From: Kingdonia uniflora
Taxonomy: Eukaryota > Streptophyta > Magnoliopsida > Ranunculales > Circaeasteraceae
Length of the DNA stretch: 64,000 nt
NCBI GenBank assembly: GCA_014058105.1
Contig: JACGCM010002375.1
Span: forward strand, 124,001 to 188,000
Reading direction: 5' to 3'
Shown here in pieces: positions 33,651 to 44,900 of the stretch (the stretch's first letter is position 1; each line of letters starts with the position of its first letter). The translations under genes were made by a program, and so were the position numbers. The notes beneath the pieces are model-generated. The model did no database searches, was not told the origin of the DNA, and saw only the letters and a program-made list of their open reading frames with translations.

Positions 33651-33659
33651 AAAGAATAT

Positions 33660-35668
33660 GGTAAAAGGGTTACCATTGATTGAGCATCCAGATCAGATTT
33701 GTGAGGGATGTATTTACGGTAAGCACCATCGATATCCATTCTCCAGGGAAAATTTGTAGAGTGCTTCACATGTACTTGGGCTTATACACTCCGATGTGTG
33801 TGGGCCATTTAGTGTTTTATCTAATGAAAATAATAGATATTTGTTGATGTTCGTTGATGATTTTAGCAGGAAAATATGGGTGTACTTTTTGCAACAAAAA
33901 TTGGAGGTGTTTGCAACTTTCAAACGTTTCAAAGCGTATGTCGAGAAACAAAGGGGTTGTCAAATAAAGGTATTACGAACCGATGGAGGTGGTGAATATA
34001 TTTCCAGAGAATTTGATGAATTTTGCGTCTAACATGGTATAAACCATGAAGTGACAATCCCATACACACCTTAGCATAATGGGGTCGCCGAAAGAAGGAA
34101 CCGGACAATTCTCGACATGGCCAGAAGTATGCTTAAAGCCAAAGGTATGCCAAATAGTTTTTGGGCAGAGGCCGTTTCATGTTATGTTTATTTGTTAAAT
34201 AGATCACCGACTAAAAGTGTGCAGAACATGACTCCTGAGGAATCTTGGAGTGGTTTTAAACCTAGTGTTAAATACTTGAAAGTTTTTGGTTTCATTGTTT
34301 TTGCTCATGTTCCTAATGTGAAAAGAACAAAGTTGGATGATAGAGGTAAAAAAACTATTTTTATTGGATATAAATCAGGGAATTCTAATGGGTTCAAACT
34401 ATTTAATCCTGTTACAAATAAGGTTATGGTAAGCAGGGATGTGATTTTTGATGAAGCAAGTACATGGAAGTGGGATGCCAACGAAGAACAAAAATCAGAT
34501 AAGGCGGTTTTTATTAATCTTGAAGATGAAGAAGGTGCGAAGGTCGTTCAAAATCAGCCCCCGTATGCCCAAGTTGAGGAAGTTGGAGCTATATCGTTTG
34601 CCCATGGTGAAGAAACACAAAGTGTACCAAATTTTGTTCGGATGTCAACCACGGTTCTAAAACCATCTACACGATTGGAAGGCTTCGAGGTAATATCAGA
34701 TGATGTTGTTGATGGTGATGGTGAGATGATTCATTTTGCTATGTTTGCAGATTGCGACCCCGTTAGTTTCGAAGATGCCATACACAACGAAAAATGGGTT
34801 AAAGCCATGAACGAGGAGCTAAATTCTATTGAAAAAAATGGTATTTGGGAACTTACTAATCTCCCAAAGGGACACAAGGCGATTGACGTAAAGTGGGTGT
34901 TTAAAACAAAATTGAAATCAAACGGTGAAGTCGAGAGGCATAAAGCTAGATTGGTAGCAAAGGGCTACAAACAACGTCCGGGTCTTGACTATAAAGAGGT
35001 ATTTTCTCCTGTTGCTAGAATTGAAACTGTGAGACTTGTTATTGCTTTAGCTGCCCAAAATAAGTGGAGCATTCATCAAATGGATGTTAAATTGGCTTTC
35101 TTGAATGGTTATCTTGATGAAGAAGTCTATGTTAAACAACTTATTGGGTATGTGAAAGAAGGTTGTGACATGATGATATATCGCCTCAAGAATGCGCTAT
35201 ATGGCTTGAAACAATCCCCGAGAGCGTGAAATACGCAAATTAATTCTTTCTTTGAGAACAATGGTTTTCAAAAATGTTTGCGTGAACATGCATTATACTT
35301 AAAAATGAACGAGCATGGTGATATTTTGATTGTTTGCCTTTATGTGGACGATTTAATTTTTACGGGTAACAATCCTAATATGTTTGATGAGTTTAAGCAG
35401 AGAATGCTTCAGGAGTTTGAGATGACAGATTTGGGTTTAATGTCTTATTTCCTTGGAATTGAGGTTATTCAAGGAACGGAAGAAATTTTTATATCATAAA
35501 AAAGGTACGCTGAAAGTTTATTGGAAAAAATCAAGATGGTGGATTGTAACCCCGTGAAAACTCCTATTAAAATGGGTACGACATTATCTAAAAGGGGTGA
35601 AGACGAAGTTGTAGATCCTACGTATTTTAAAAGTATCGTGAGAAGTTTGTGTTATTTGACTTGTTCTG
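33660..35668 (+). pseudogene. copia pre-integrase, integrase and reverse transcriptase, opposite to LTR polarity
   Basis: Starts with the GAG-pre-integrase zinc region (GLPLIEHPDQICEGCIYGKH, 33660-33725), a stop, then integrase ([32 protein letters not shown]), a stop at 34030, then [20 protein letters not shown]. 34117-35229 is open for 370 codons through the integrase C terminus into reverse transcriptase ([49 protein letters not shown]) and stops at TGA 35227. 35278-35499 carries CLYVDDLIFTGNN with an intact YVDD. It ends at SIVRSLCYLTC against the primer-binding site. Confidence 0.92.
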
Positions 35669-35674
35669 ATACCA
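35661..35674 (-). other. copia primer-binding site
   Basis: TGGTATCAGAACAA on the - strand, one base from the 5' LTR. TGGTATCAGA is complementary to the 3' end of plant initiator tRNA-Met. It sets the element's polarity as minus. Confidence 0.9.
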
Positions 35675-35675
35675 C

Positions 35676-35968
35676 TGTTGGAGTTTTCTGATAAACTCCT
35701 AAACAAAGCTCAAATTAAAAACAAGAAGTAAAGAGAAGAACTCAAAAGAGAAGACTTATTAACTTCCTTAATTAAACAACATAACTAGGTTCTCTATTTA
35801 TAACCCAGCAATCATTATCCTAACTTCTAGCTACTAGATAACAATGAAATACTTAAAGACTTATCTAGATTCTAATCTTGGTTCATAGATAACTACTAAT
35901 CTAACTCAACACTTATCTAAACTTCATCAGCAACAAACTTAGTCTTTGAATTAACATAAACTCCAACA
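35676..35968 (-). repeat. copia 5' LTR
   Basis: 293 bp, TGTTGGAG...CTCCAACA on the + strand. Partner of 32543-32835. Confidence 0.95.
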
Positions 35969-35973
35969 GTAAT

Positions 35974-36643
35974 AAGTAATTGAAGGTGATGATGTGGAGC
36001 TCCTCAATTCAAAGTACGAGCTCCAAGCTCAAGCAATGTTGAATGGTCTTTAACTAAACCATTTTTTTAAAGAGTCATTTTTCATTTTATTTTTAAGGTA
36101 AGCCGATTTTATGATCCTTAAATACAAACCGAGAAGGGTGAAGCCCCGAAGGGCACAAAGAGCTCAGTGGTACCAGTGGTAAGTCTGGTAATTGGTAAAG
36201 AGCCATGCCTTTGTTAAAATAACGTCTTAGTCATCCTCGTTATTAAAACCAAGTGAGTGAGATATTGTTGGAGAACAAAAATCCTACTCAAAAACCAAGT
36301 GAGTGAGGTACTTTAGGAGATGCTCTAAAATTTTGAGTTTTGAGTCTGCAATTAGACTCTAAACAGTTATGCGTCTGATTTAAAATTAAGTCTCAACCGT
36401 CAGATCTTATTAGATTTTCGAGTTTGAATTTGTAACCATGCTCTTAATGGTTATGTGTATCTTGGGAGTCGGAATACTGGTAGAGGGGTGCTTATGTTTC
36501 CCTTTATGGGAAAAAAAACTGGTCACGCCTTCTAATTATAATAAGGGGGCAATAGTCATACGAGCTTCCCCTCCTTTTCAAAAAAATCGAATCATGGAAC
36601 TAGCCTAAAACATTTGAAGATTGCATGGTCTTGTGTTATGCTC
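35974..36643. other. No gene recognised
   Basis: Low-information AT-rich DNA between the copia element and the tandem repeat. It holds short blocks around AGTTATGCGTCT similar to those at 32.3-32.5 kb. No ORF supported. Confidence 0.4.
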
Positions 36644-36816
36644 TATTCATGAGTTTTATGATTGTGTGGCACCGGTGGAAATTCTATAGCTTTAAAAAAA
36701 TGTATTCATGAGTTTTATGATTGTGGCACTGGTGGAAATTCTATAGCTTTAAAAAAATGTATTCATGAGTTTTATGATTGTGGCACTGGTAGAAATTCTA
36801 TAGCTTTAAAAAAATA
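36644..36816. repeat. Tandem repeat, three copies of a 57-59 bp unit
   Basis: Units begin TATTCATGAGTTTTATGATT at 36644, 36703 and 36760. They differ by a GT insertion in the first and a few substitutions. Each ends in an A run after TATAGCTTT. Confidence 0.95.
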
Positions 36817-36884
36817 TAGAGCCTGAAACGCTTCTTCACAAGCACTTCTCAACTTCACCACTTCATCTCCAAAACCTCAACATC

Positions 36885-37099
36885 ACTTCTCATCGTCATA
36901 ACAATATCAACCACCAAACCTTCTTTCTCCTCCTGGTGAAGAATTGCGGAACGATGCATGGGAATCAGCATGGCTCCCACAAGACCACTCTCCCCAAACC
37001 AGAGCTCCATGGAAAACATACGCCAAATTCTCCTCTACCACACCCGAACAGCCTTACCCAGAGACGAAAGCATTCGTCGTTGATATGGCTGATAATTGA
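36885..37099 (+). pseudogene. Unrecognised host-exon fragment
   Basis: A frame of about 65 codons without ATG reads PPGEELRNDAWESAWLPQDH, SPQTRAPWKTYAKFSSTTPE and TKAFVVDMADN, then TGA. Its balanced composition and Trp/Pro content look like a real exon rather than chance. The upstream part is Ser/Thr/His-rich in the other frames, as in an organelle-targeting leader with a frameshift. Family not recognised. Confidence 0.35.
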
Positions 37100-37182
37100 G
37101 AAGAGATAAGGGGGATAACACCCAAGATAGAGACTTAAGAACAACAATCACAGCCTTGGTCAAGTGCAACATGGCTACTGGT

Positions 37183-37281
37183 GTGTTTCTGAGAAGCAGT
37201 AAATAAACTGTCTGGCAACCCTCGGTCATAGCCTTTGTCAAGTACATTATGGCTAATGGAAGGAAAATCCTCAAGTGCATC
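37183..37281 (-). pseudogene. Short extra copy of part of PELP1-like exon 13
   Basis: About 100 bp nearly identical to 26122-26218 (for example GTTTCTGAGAAGCAGTAAAT). A third copy, beside the longer one at 37786-39131. Confidence 0.85.
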
Positions 37282-37304
37282 CTGGCCACTCCACCTTCTA
37301 ATAA

Positions 37305-37605
37305 ATGTGCATCTATGTTTTTGAATAACAAATCAATGAAATAACAAAAGTTAAAGGGGAAATGATGCCAAATGGAGAAAAGAATGAATAATAGGAAAAT
37401 TTAATGTAGGTGAAGTCACTCCTTTTGGGACCATCTGTCATGAACACGACTAAAATTATAAGGTATAATGGGATAACAAGAGGGTTCATAAAAAGATGTA
37501 GTTTAGTTGGGGCCAGTAATGCATAAAGATAGATGGCGAAAGATGAGCCTGTATTTTCTCCATTAATATAACAACCTTAAAAATCTCAATACTACCTTGG
37601 TACAT
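37305..37605. repeat. Duplicated segment, copy B1 (paralogue of 8935-9232)
   Basis: Aligns with 8935-9232, with scattered substitutions and small indels. Confidence 0.85.
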
Positions 37606-37785
37606 GAACTTAACTAGAAAGGAACTCACAAGAAAGGCTGAAGAGAGCAAAAGTTTGGTCAGGGGAGAGGATTGAAAAAATTTACATCTACAAAGAGGGC
37701 ATATCTTCTACCTAGCATACTCAAAACCAAAAACTTTGAAAAAGATACCCGCAATTTATATCCGTACATGAACTTACATAAATTA

Positions 37786-39131
37786 CTAGTCGGATTTTGT
37801 ATCTGGATCATTAGCGACAGCATCTGGAAGAGACTCTGAATCTGAGTCATTACCCCATCTATCAGATTATAATTTGTTTGTTTCATCGTGAACTGGCAGA
37901 TTAGCCGCATCAACCATGGCCTTTCTACTAGATACCATCTCGTTAAATGCTATAACGTCGTCTCTATGATTCGATACTCCACCAGAACGTACTACGACAC
38001 CATTATATGAAGTCCCGGCATCACCACCATTAATGGGAGTTTGCAACCTCTCGAAATCAACCATAACCTCATCCATGTTTTCGTCTCCAAAGTCCACATT
38101 AGTAATGACTTCCTCCGTGACCCCCGCTTCAATAACTGGGGTTTTCAAAAGAGATTTCTTTACAGTTGAATCTTCAGTGGGCCGCTGAAGGTGTTAGGAT
38201 TATGGCTCAAAATAGGAGAAAGTCGTTCGAACGACAGAGTTTCTATTGAAGTCATTCGAACGACCTCATGACTCGTTCAAATGAAAATGGCTATGTTTGT
38301 TAGTTTGTTTGTTTCTAAGTTTATTTCGAATGGGATTTAATCTAAAGCAATGTATTATCTCGTGATGCGTACTTCAGTGATGACCTTATGAAAAGCCTAT
38401 AAATATAAAAGCGTATGTTAAAGGCCTCTGTACAGGGAGAAAGAGGTAGAGAGAGAAAAGGGAAAATTTAGGGTTTTGCTCTGAAGAGATTTCTTGGGTT
38501 TTCTTTATAGGGTTTCTTGTTGAGGATTATCTATAAGGGTAGAGGTGAGGTTGAGTGATCTCTGTAACTTCTTGTAACCCTAAGTGATAATATATTCGTC
38601 GTGCTTGTCGGGGGTGGTTTTGATCCTTTAAAGGGTTTCCACCTAAGTTAAACCTTATGTATGTGATTATTGCCTTTCTTTGAATTCTCCGTGGTTAGAG
38701 TTGGTTCTTCAAGTTCTTGCTAAATCGTATTGTGCTTCCGCGTTGTGATTTGTCCCCTCGGTTTCCCAATAGAACGATCTTCTGAGAAGGATCATTAGTA
38801 ATGTCCATTATTGTTTATGTGCTTCTTACTATTGTTTTATCTTCTTCACCATTACCCACCTAGCTTTTATACAGGTCATCATAAGCATCTTGGCCCTCCC
38901 TTTCATGTAAGCTTCTGGAAAATGGGTTACTGGGGTTCTGAGCACTGCTGCGTTTCTGAGAAGCAGAAAATAAACTGTCTGGTAACCTGCGGTTATAGCC
39001 TTTGCCAAGTGCATCATGGCTACTGGTAGGGAAATCCTCAAGTGGTAGGGCTAGAGGATGTATGAGAACTTCCAAGGTCAATAGAGCATGTGCACAAAAT
39101 TCAACAAGCTTTGTTCTCATTTCCTGCTTTC
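37786..39131 (-). pseudogene. PELP1-like exon 13 duplicate, interrupted by a solo LTR
   Basis: Matches exon 13 of the PELP1-like gene (25547-26304) from acceptor side (39131) to stop (37786). It is interrupted at 38192-38771 by a solo LTR and has a premature stop (TNKL then stop near 37870) where the gene reads TNKFYSDRWG. It has a 3-bp in-frame insertion near 38075. No other exons of the gene are nearby, so it is a fragment and not a second gene. Flanking homology runs from about 37640 to 39440. Confidence 0.92.
38192..38771 (+). mobile_element. Solo LTR, 580 bp, in the duplicated PELP1 exon
   Basis: The intact exon at 25940-25950 reads GGCCGCTGAACAATCTTC; here 580 bp, TGTTAGGATT...GTTTCCCAATA, stands after GGCCGCTGAAGG and before GAACGATCTTC. 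Flanking bases GAAGG and GAACG agree at 4 of 5 positions, as for a 5-bp target duplication. It has a TATA-like CTATAAATATAAAAG at 38397-38411 and two GTC(G/A)TTCGAACGAC palindromes upstream (38222, 38251). No internal region remains, so it is the product of LTR-LTR recombination or an unpaired LTR. Confidence 0.85.
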
Positions 39132-39431
39132 CTGGAAAACTAATTTTCAGGTGGAAGGGTGTTTAAAGCACCGTAAAAAGAGTTGATAGTATAGGATGCA
39201 ATATCATTATGTTTATAGCAAATATCATATTCATCGATTCATGTATTGCTAGATGATATAATTACAAAATGATCATATGTTTGACCAACACATGTATACC
39301 TACTATGAAATATATATGATAGAAGTTGGATTTAACAAAATTGCGCAAAAACTTAGACTATCCTTTTTTAAGAGAAGATCGTCTCGTTCTGCACTTCGAA
39401 GGTCCTAAATATAGATAATCTGATAAATGTT

Positions 39432-40605
39432 TGCTTAAACTGGTTGGAAAGAAGAAGATGCGGACTTATCATGGTTTTCATTAAAGCCTTCATCTTTTAG
39501 TGAAGTAGACTTATAATGATAAGTTCCTTCATGGTACTTGGCCATTATCGTCTCTTGTAGTGAAGTGAAAGGAACTTATCACAATTTCCCATGATTGTTT
39601 ATACAAGTTAGTAGGTTGGTACTTGTTGTGTTCATCGTTTCTCTTAGAGCCTCTCTAACTTTCCATGTTAAATAGGAGTGTTGCTTATTATCTTATAGTT
39701 CTGCTTTCTTTCTGACAATTTCAATTAACTTGCATCTGTCAATGAGCTGAATGAAGTGATCTGCTTGGTAAACAACTTCCATGTCAGCCTTGCATGATCA
39801 TGTCATCAAAGATGTCATAATATTGGTTTTCAAAGAACAATACGTTTGGCCAGTTTAGTTGGCCTGTTTAAATGATATTTACTTATAAACATTAGTGATG
39901 TTATGCCAATTTGCATGTACTCTTCCAAAGGTTATAGTACATGTGTCATACTTTGTAGTTTCATAGAAAATGATATTGACAAGAATTAATCATATCTTAT
40001 GAGTGTATGTTTCTGTGACGAAAAATAACTATTATAATCCTTCACTAGATCCATACTTAATCATGCGGAGCAAATGTTACGATTTAAGAAATATGTTAAC
40101 TATCTTGTCATCGTTTTCTAATGTTTAGGGTATGTTTTGAAGATTGCTAGCTTTATCAAGTCTCACATATTTAGCCAGAGAAGGCCTATTGATGGATGGA
40201 AGTACATGAAAGAAGTGTTTGGTCCAAATGCTAAGAGAGGAAAGGGTAGTGTTCTAAGGTCACCCACATTATTTGATACATCCACGCAATCTTACAAAGA
40301 GGAGAGACCAGTTAGCTGCAATCTTCCTCCTTTTAGAGAATGTAGGTAACTACCGAGTTTCATATATGCATCATATCCATAGAACTTGTGGCATATAATA
40401 TTGTAACTTCTAAGCATCCGCGTGTGTGATCATGTGATGTCTATGCCTTGAGAACATAAAGAAATTGCATTATTAACCATCTTTTCCTGCACTTTACTGC
40501 TCAATTATGTATGCGTTTTCCTTGTGAAATTATCCAAATTGTTGGTAATCATAACTCTGAAGAACATCAGACTTATTTTTGAAGATAAATAAACCATTTC
40601 TCGGT
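39432..40605. repeat. Duplicated segment, copy B2 (paralogue of 9845-10502 plus 23614-24110), with empty MULE site
   Basis: Continuous homology to sequence left and right of the MULE. At 40081-40100 it reads GATTTAAGAAATATGTTAAC with one TTAAGAAAT. It includes a diverged copy of the unrecognised exon (40142-40320, open, FGPNAKRGKGSVLRSP). Confidence 0.93.
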
Positions 40606-40733
40606 ATCACTGAATTTGTTGTTGGAGAATATGCAAAAATATACACTATTATATCTATCTAATTCGAGAAGTTATCACTTGAGAACCACTTTAAATCAGT
40701 GTAATTGACGAAGAATATTCTTGAGTAGAGTAA

Positions 40734-41203
40734 TATTAATCCACAATACGATTGAGAAGCTTTTAGTTAGCAGAAAAACACAAAGAACACCAATTGGTTT
40801 GGAAAAATAGAGAATTAAATTACTAAAAATACAGTAATTACAAAGAGAATCTCTCAAACCCTAGGCTTCCCTCAGAACTTTTTTCAAATCTAACATCAGA
40901 AAAAAAAAAGATAACCTAAGTCCCCTTTATATAAAGGGAACTCAAAATTATAAAATAGAACTCATCTCGAGGCAAAACAATACCAGAATCAAAACACCGC
41001 CAGAGTCGTTCGAATGACTTTACGACTAATTGGTTTAAAACCCTAGAAAAGTTGCCTGATCGTTCAAATGAAACCTAACTCATTCAAACGAAATATGGCT
41101 CTGGGCCAAAATTCCAGACGATGTGACAATTTGTTCGAATGACTTTCAATGTCGTTCGAACGACTTTGACAAATCTTCAAAAATACTAGATCCTATTAGA
41201 TCA
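40734..41203 (-). repeat. gypsy 3' LTR
   Basis: About 470 bp, nearly the same as 45854-46342 (shared ATACGATTGAGAA start, ACCAATTGGTTTGGAAAAAT, and the GTCGTTCGAACGAC palindrome at 41151). On the - strand it begins TGATCTAATAGG. A TATA-like TTTATATAAA lies near 40927. The left border is approximate. Confidence 0.9.
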
Positions 41204-41217
41204 TGGCTCCCCCCTTT
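41204..41217 (-). other. gypsy polypurine tract
   Basis: AAAGGGGGGAGCCA on the - strand, directly before the 3' LTR start TGATC. Confidence 0.85.
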
Positions 41218-41379
41218 AGGAGCCTTGAGCTCCTACTCAAGCTATAACTGGAGATACAGGAACACGGTGACGCCCAATTCCCTACTGTACCACTTCGACT
41301 TACTTGGTAGTTGAGCCTTCTTCCAAACTCGGAACAAATCAATATCACCCCATCTTGTAGTATGAACCATCCGCTCTAA

Positions 41380-43760
41380 AATACTATCCTCCAGCAACGG
41401 ATCTTCTCTTTCCATCCATAAGTCATCAACTGACGGTAGGTGAGTATCGATTACAGAGTCTTCATCCTAAAGAGACGGCTCAAACAACTTCAAATGCTTA
41501 ACATTAATCACCGAATACATCTTCATGAAAGGTGGCAAATCCAACTGGAATGCATTGTCACCAATCTTCTTGAGTATCAAAAACATAACCATAACGGATA
41601 GGTTTGAGCTTCTTACCTTCCCCCTTAAGCCGTTCCTTACCCAAATACAACCAAACGAGGTCGCTCTCAAGAAAAGTACACTCAACCCTGTGCTTGTCGT
41701 GGCGAGCCCTATACTTTGCTTGAGTCTTCTTCAACTGAGCTTCAACCACCTCATGAACCTTGTTGATCTTCTTAATGAAATGCTAAGCTTTAACCTACTC
41801 ATCTTCCTCCTTCCTTGACACCGTCTTGCCGCCAAGACTAAATGCCAAATTAAAAGGGCTTTGCGGCAAGTACCCCAAACAAACTTCAAAAGGAGACTTC
41901 AACGTAGAACCATGAATCGCCCGGTTGAACGCAAACTAAAGATACGGTAAACACTCATCCCAAGTCTTAGGATGCTTAGAATGGTATCCCTGTAATAAAT
42001 GTACCAAAGTGCGGTTAACGACCTCTGTTTGACCGTCTGTCAGCGGATGAAAAACGGTACTTCTCTTCAACATAGTGTCCATCATCCCTCATAAAGATCT
42101 CTAAAAATGCTCCAAAAAGCGGCTATCCCTATCGTAAATAATAGAAGAAGGGAGCCCGAAATACCTCCAGACGTCTATGAAAAATAATCGCGCTGCTCCT
42201 TCCCTTGTGACCGTCTTCTGGTATGAAATAAGAACAATCATATTGCTGAATCGATCCACCACCACAAACAAATAGTCATTCTTACACCTGGTCATGAGCA
42301 AACCACCCATAAAATCTATCGAAATACTCTCCCAAGGTCGACTAGGAATTGGCAATGGTAAGTACAGTCATATCTTCATATTGAAAGGTTTCGATATATT
42401 GCATAGCACGCAACGACGAACCACACGAGCAACATCCACCTGTATCTTTGGCCAATAGACATAACGCCGAAAATTTAAAAGAGTCTTCTCAACCCCAAAA
42501 TAACCTGCCACTCGGGAATAATGTGCCTCTCGAATCCACTGTAAACGGTCTCTACCCTCATGAATACATAGTAGACTACCTCTGTAAATCAAACCATCCT
42601 TCAGAACATACCGCAGGTCTTGCCCTGTAGCAACTTCTTGTGAATCCCACTGAGCTCCTTGTTGTTGTCATACCCTGAAATGTACTCAGAAGGAACAATT
42701 GTTTGGATCTGCATAACTACCAGCAAAGCGGAATTAGTTGGTAATGGGGGCCGAGATAACATATCAGCAATCTTGCTATCCACTCCTTTCGTATACTTGA
42801 TTAATAAGGTAAACTGTTGAAGGTACGATATCCACTTCATATGGTGAGCTTGCTGAAGCTTGAACTTCATAGCTAAGAACTATAACGGTTTGCGATCGGA
42901 ATGTACTACAACTTCCTTCCCCAATAAGTAACTCCGCCAATGCTTAACTCATTGATATAACGCGTAGAACTTCTTATCGTAGGTAGAATAGTTGTGTACT
43001 TCTCCTACAAACATCTCATAATGGTAAGCAACCGGCTTCCCATCCTGTAAAAGCATTGCCCCCAATGCATAGTCTGATGCATCTGTCTCGACCTCAAAAG
43101 GCCACTGTAAATTAGGCAATACTAATACTGGTGCATCCGTAATCTTTCGCTTCAGTAAAAGAAAGGTCTTTTCATGGTTTTCTTCCTACACAAGCTGTTC
43201 CCTGGTCTTTGTTAAAGAATGCAACGGTACGGCTATTTGTGAAAAATGCCGAATAAATTTTTGTAAGTACTTACAAGAACCCATAAAACTCCTGACTTCC
43301 ATCACTGTGCGGGGTCTAGGCCAATTAGTAATAACCGAGACTTTCTCTGGATCGACCATAATCTCGTCGCCACCGACAATAAAAATAGACTAACTCCCAT
43401 TTCCCAAACTCACACTTCTTCCCGATCAGAAAAGCTGTTCTGATCGCAACACGACCAACACTTTGCGTAAATGTCTAAGATATTCCTCCCATGTACGACT
43501 ATATATCAAGATACCATCCAAATATATAATCACAAAATCATCAATAAACGCACGAAGTACCTCATTCATTAGCTGTATAAACGTCGCCGGAGGATTGTAT
43601 AACCCAAAAAGCATCACTAACCACTCAAATAAGCCCTGTTTGGTTTTGAACGTTGTCTTCCTAGTATCCTCCTCCCAGATTTGAACTTGATGGTAACCCG
43701 ACTTAAGATCCAACTTGGTGAAAAACTGAGCCGTCAGCAACTAATCTAAAAGCTCGCCAA
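41380..43760 (-). pseudogene. gypsy reverse transcriptase, RNase H, integrase and tail, broken
   Basis: Reverse transcriptase at 43760-43200 (LTAQFFTKLDLKSGYHQV; catalytic box YLDG, where YLDD is needed), RNase H to about 42600 (LQQAHHMKWISYLQQFTLLI), integrase zinc head (EAHYSRVAGYFGVEKTLL; CVLC) and core at 42592-41950 (ISIDFMGGLLMTRC; FVVVDRFSNM), and the tail to about 41380 (MYSVINVKHLKLFEPSL). Several stops separate the parts. The Asp-to-Gly change in the catalytic box alone would kill the enzyme. Confidence 0.92.
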
Positions 43761-44900
43761 TCCGTAGAAGCGGATAACAATTCTTCACCGTGATCTTGTT
43801 TAACGCCCGATAATCCATACACATCTACCAAGACACATCCTTCTTCGGCACCAGTAGCACCGTGGAACCACAAGGTGAGCAACTTGGATTAATAGCTCCT
43901 TGCTCCAGGAGTTCATGTACCTATTTCTTGATCTCATCAGACTCTGTAACAGAAGTCCGATATAACCCAATATTGGGTAGTGGCTCACTATTCACCAAGG
44001 TGATATCATGCTCCACATCCCTCTTACGCTGCATCCCCTCTATGCCCAGAAACAAGTTTTCATACTCCTCTTGTAACTCCCCTATATCAATTTGTTGCTT
44101 ATGAGACATTGCCAAAGTAGACAATAATGTAGCCGACGGACCCTCTTGAATTGTCGTACTAACAACAAAATAAATTTGCCACTCGTATTAACCAACCTTT
44201 TCGCCAGAGTCGTCGTTACCAAATTACTGGTAGTGATATCTTCCTTGTACGCATTAATATGAAACTCAGTCCCATCATTCACCAAGTGATACTTGCGAGC
44301 ACTATTGTAAAGGATTGTATCTCGGTCCCAAAGATAAAGGCTACCCAAGATGACTTGACACACGTCTAACGGAACCACCTCACATGTCACTTCGTCAATA
44401 AACTTCTTAGTAATCGTAAACTTGAACGTATACTGCTTAGTGATCTTCAACTCCGCGTCTTTCTGAATCCAACCCAAACCATACGGCTTTGGATGAGCCA
44501 CAGTAGCCAAACCCATCTTCTTCACCACCGCCTCAGAAATTAAATTCTTCTGACTACCCGGATCCATGATGGCCTCGACTAAGCTCTTCTTCACCTGAAT
44601 GCTGACAAAGAAAAGATCTTTCTGACTCGTCTCGTCGATAGCCAGAGGTTGCTTGAATATTAGAGTAAGCTTAGGATTTGGCTTATCTAAATCTGGAAGA
44701 TCCACAATCGCTGCGGCTAGTGAACGTTTCTCTTTTTTGCCCTTCTCCTCTTTCGGCCGAAGCTCCAGGTAAAGTTTCCAACATCTATCAGAATTGTGCT
44801 CATTAACCTTACAATGACTACAAATAGTCCATTTGAATGAAGACCCCTCCCCTTTTGACTCCCCTTTCTTATTAAACTTTCAAGCAGTCTTGTACCCTGA
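43761..44900 (-). pseudogene. gypsy protease and zinc knuckle region
   Basis: A zinc knuckle C-x2-C-x4-H-x4-C near 44840-44800 (CSHCKVNEHNSDRC) is followed by the retropepsin domain in the frame 44705-44082, with the active-site motif as DPGSQKNLIS (Asp at the D-T/S-G position) and VVPLDVCQVILGSLYLWDRD later. The linker to reverse transcriptase is broken. Confidence 0.85.

Larger units (their letters stand above)
32543..35968 (-). mobile_element. Ty1/copia element, 3.4 kb, with inverted internal segment
   Basis: Two 293-bp LTRs (32543-32835 and 35676-35968), both TGTT...AACA, differing at about 7 positions by eye, flanked by a perfect 5-bp duplication GTAAT (32538-32542 and 35969-35973). The primer-binding site and polypurine tract show a - strand element. 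The 3' RNase H is on the - strand as expected, but pre-integrase, integrase and reverse transcriptase lie on the + strand. Gag and protease are missing. Non-autonomous. Confidence 0.93.

Noticed and set aside
34117..35229. 370-codon ORF as a host gene
   Set aside because: It is the integrase C terminus and reverse transcriptase of the copia element.
36150..36230. Second SINE (GAGCTCAGTGGTACCAGTGG like an A box)
   Set aside because: No B box, A-rich tail or flanking duplication was found.
40745..40749. AATAC as target duplication of the second gypsy element (also at 46343-46347)
   Set aside because: The left AATAC is matched inside the right LTR as well, so it belongs to the LTR and not to the flank.
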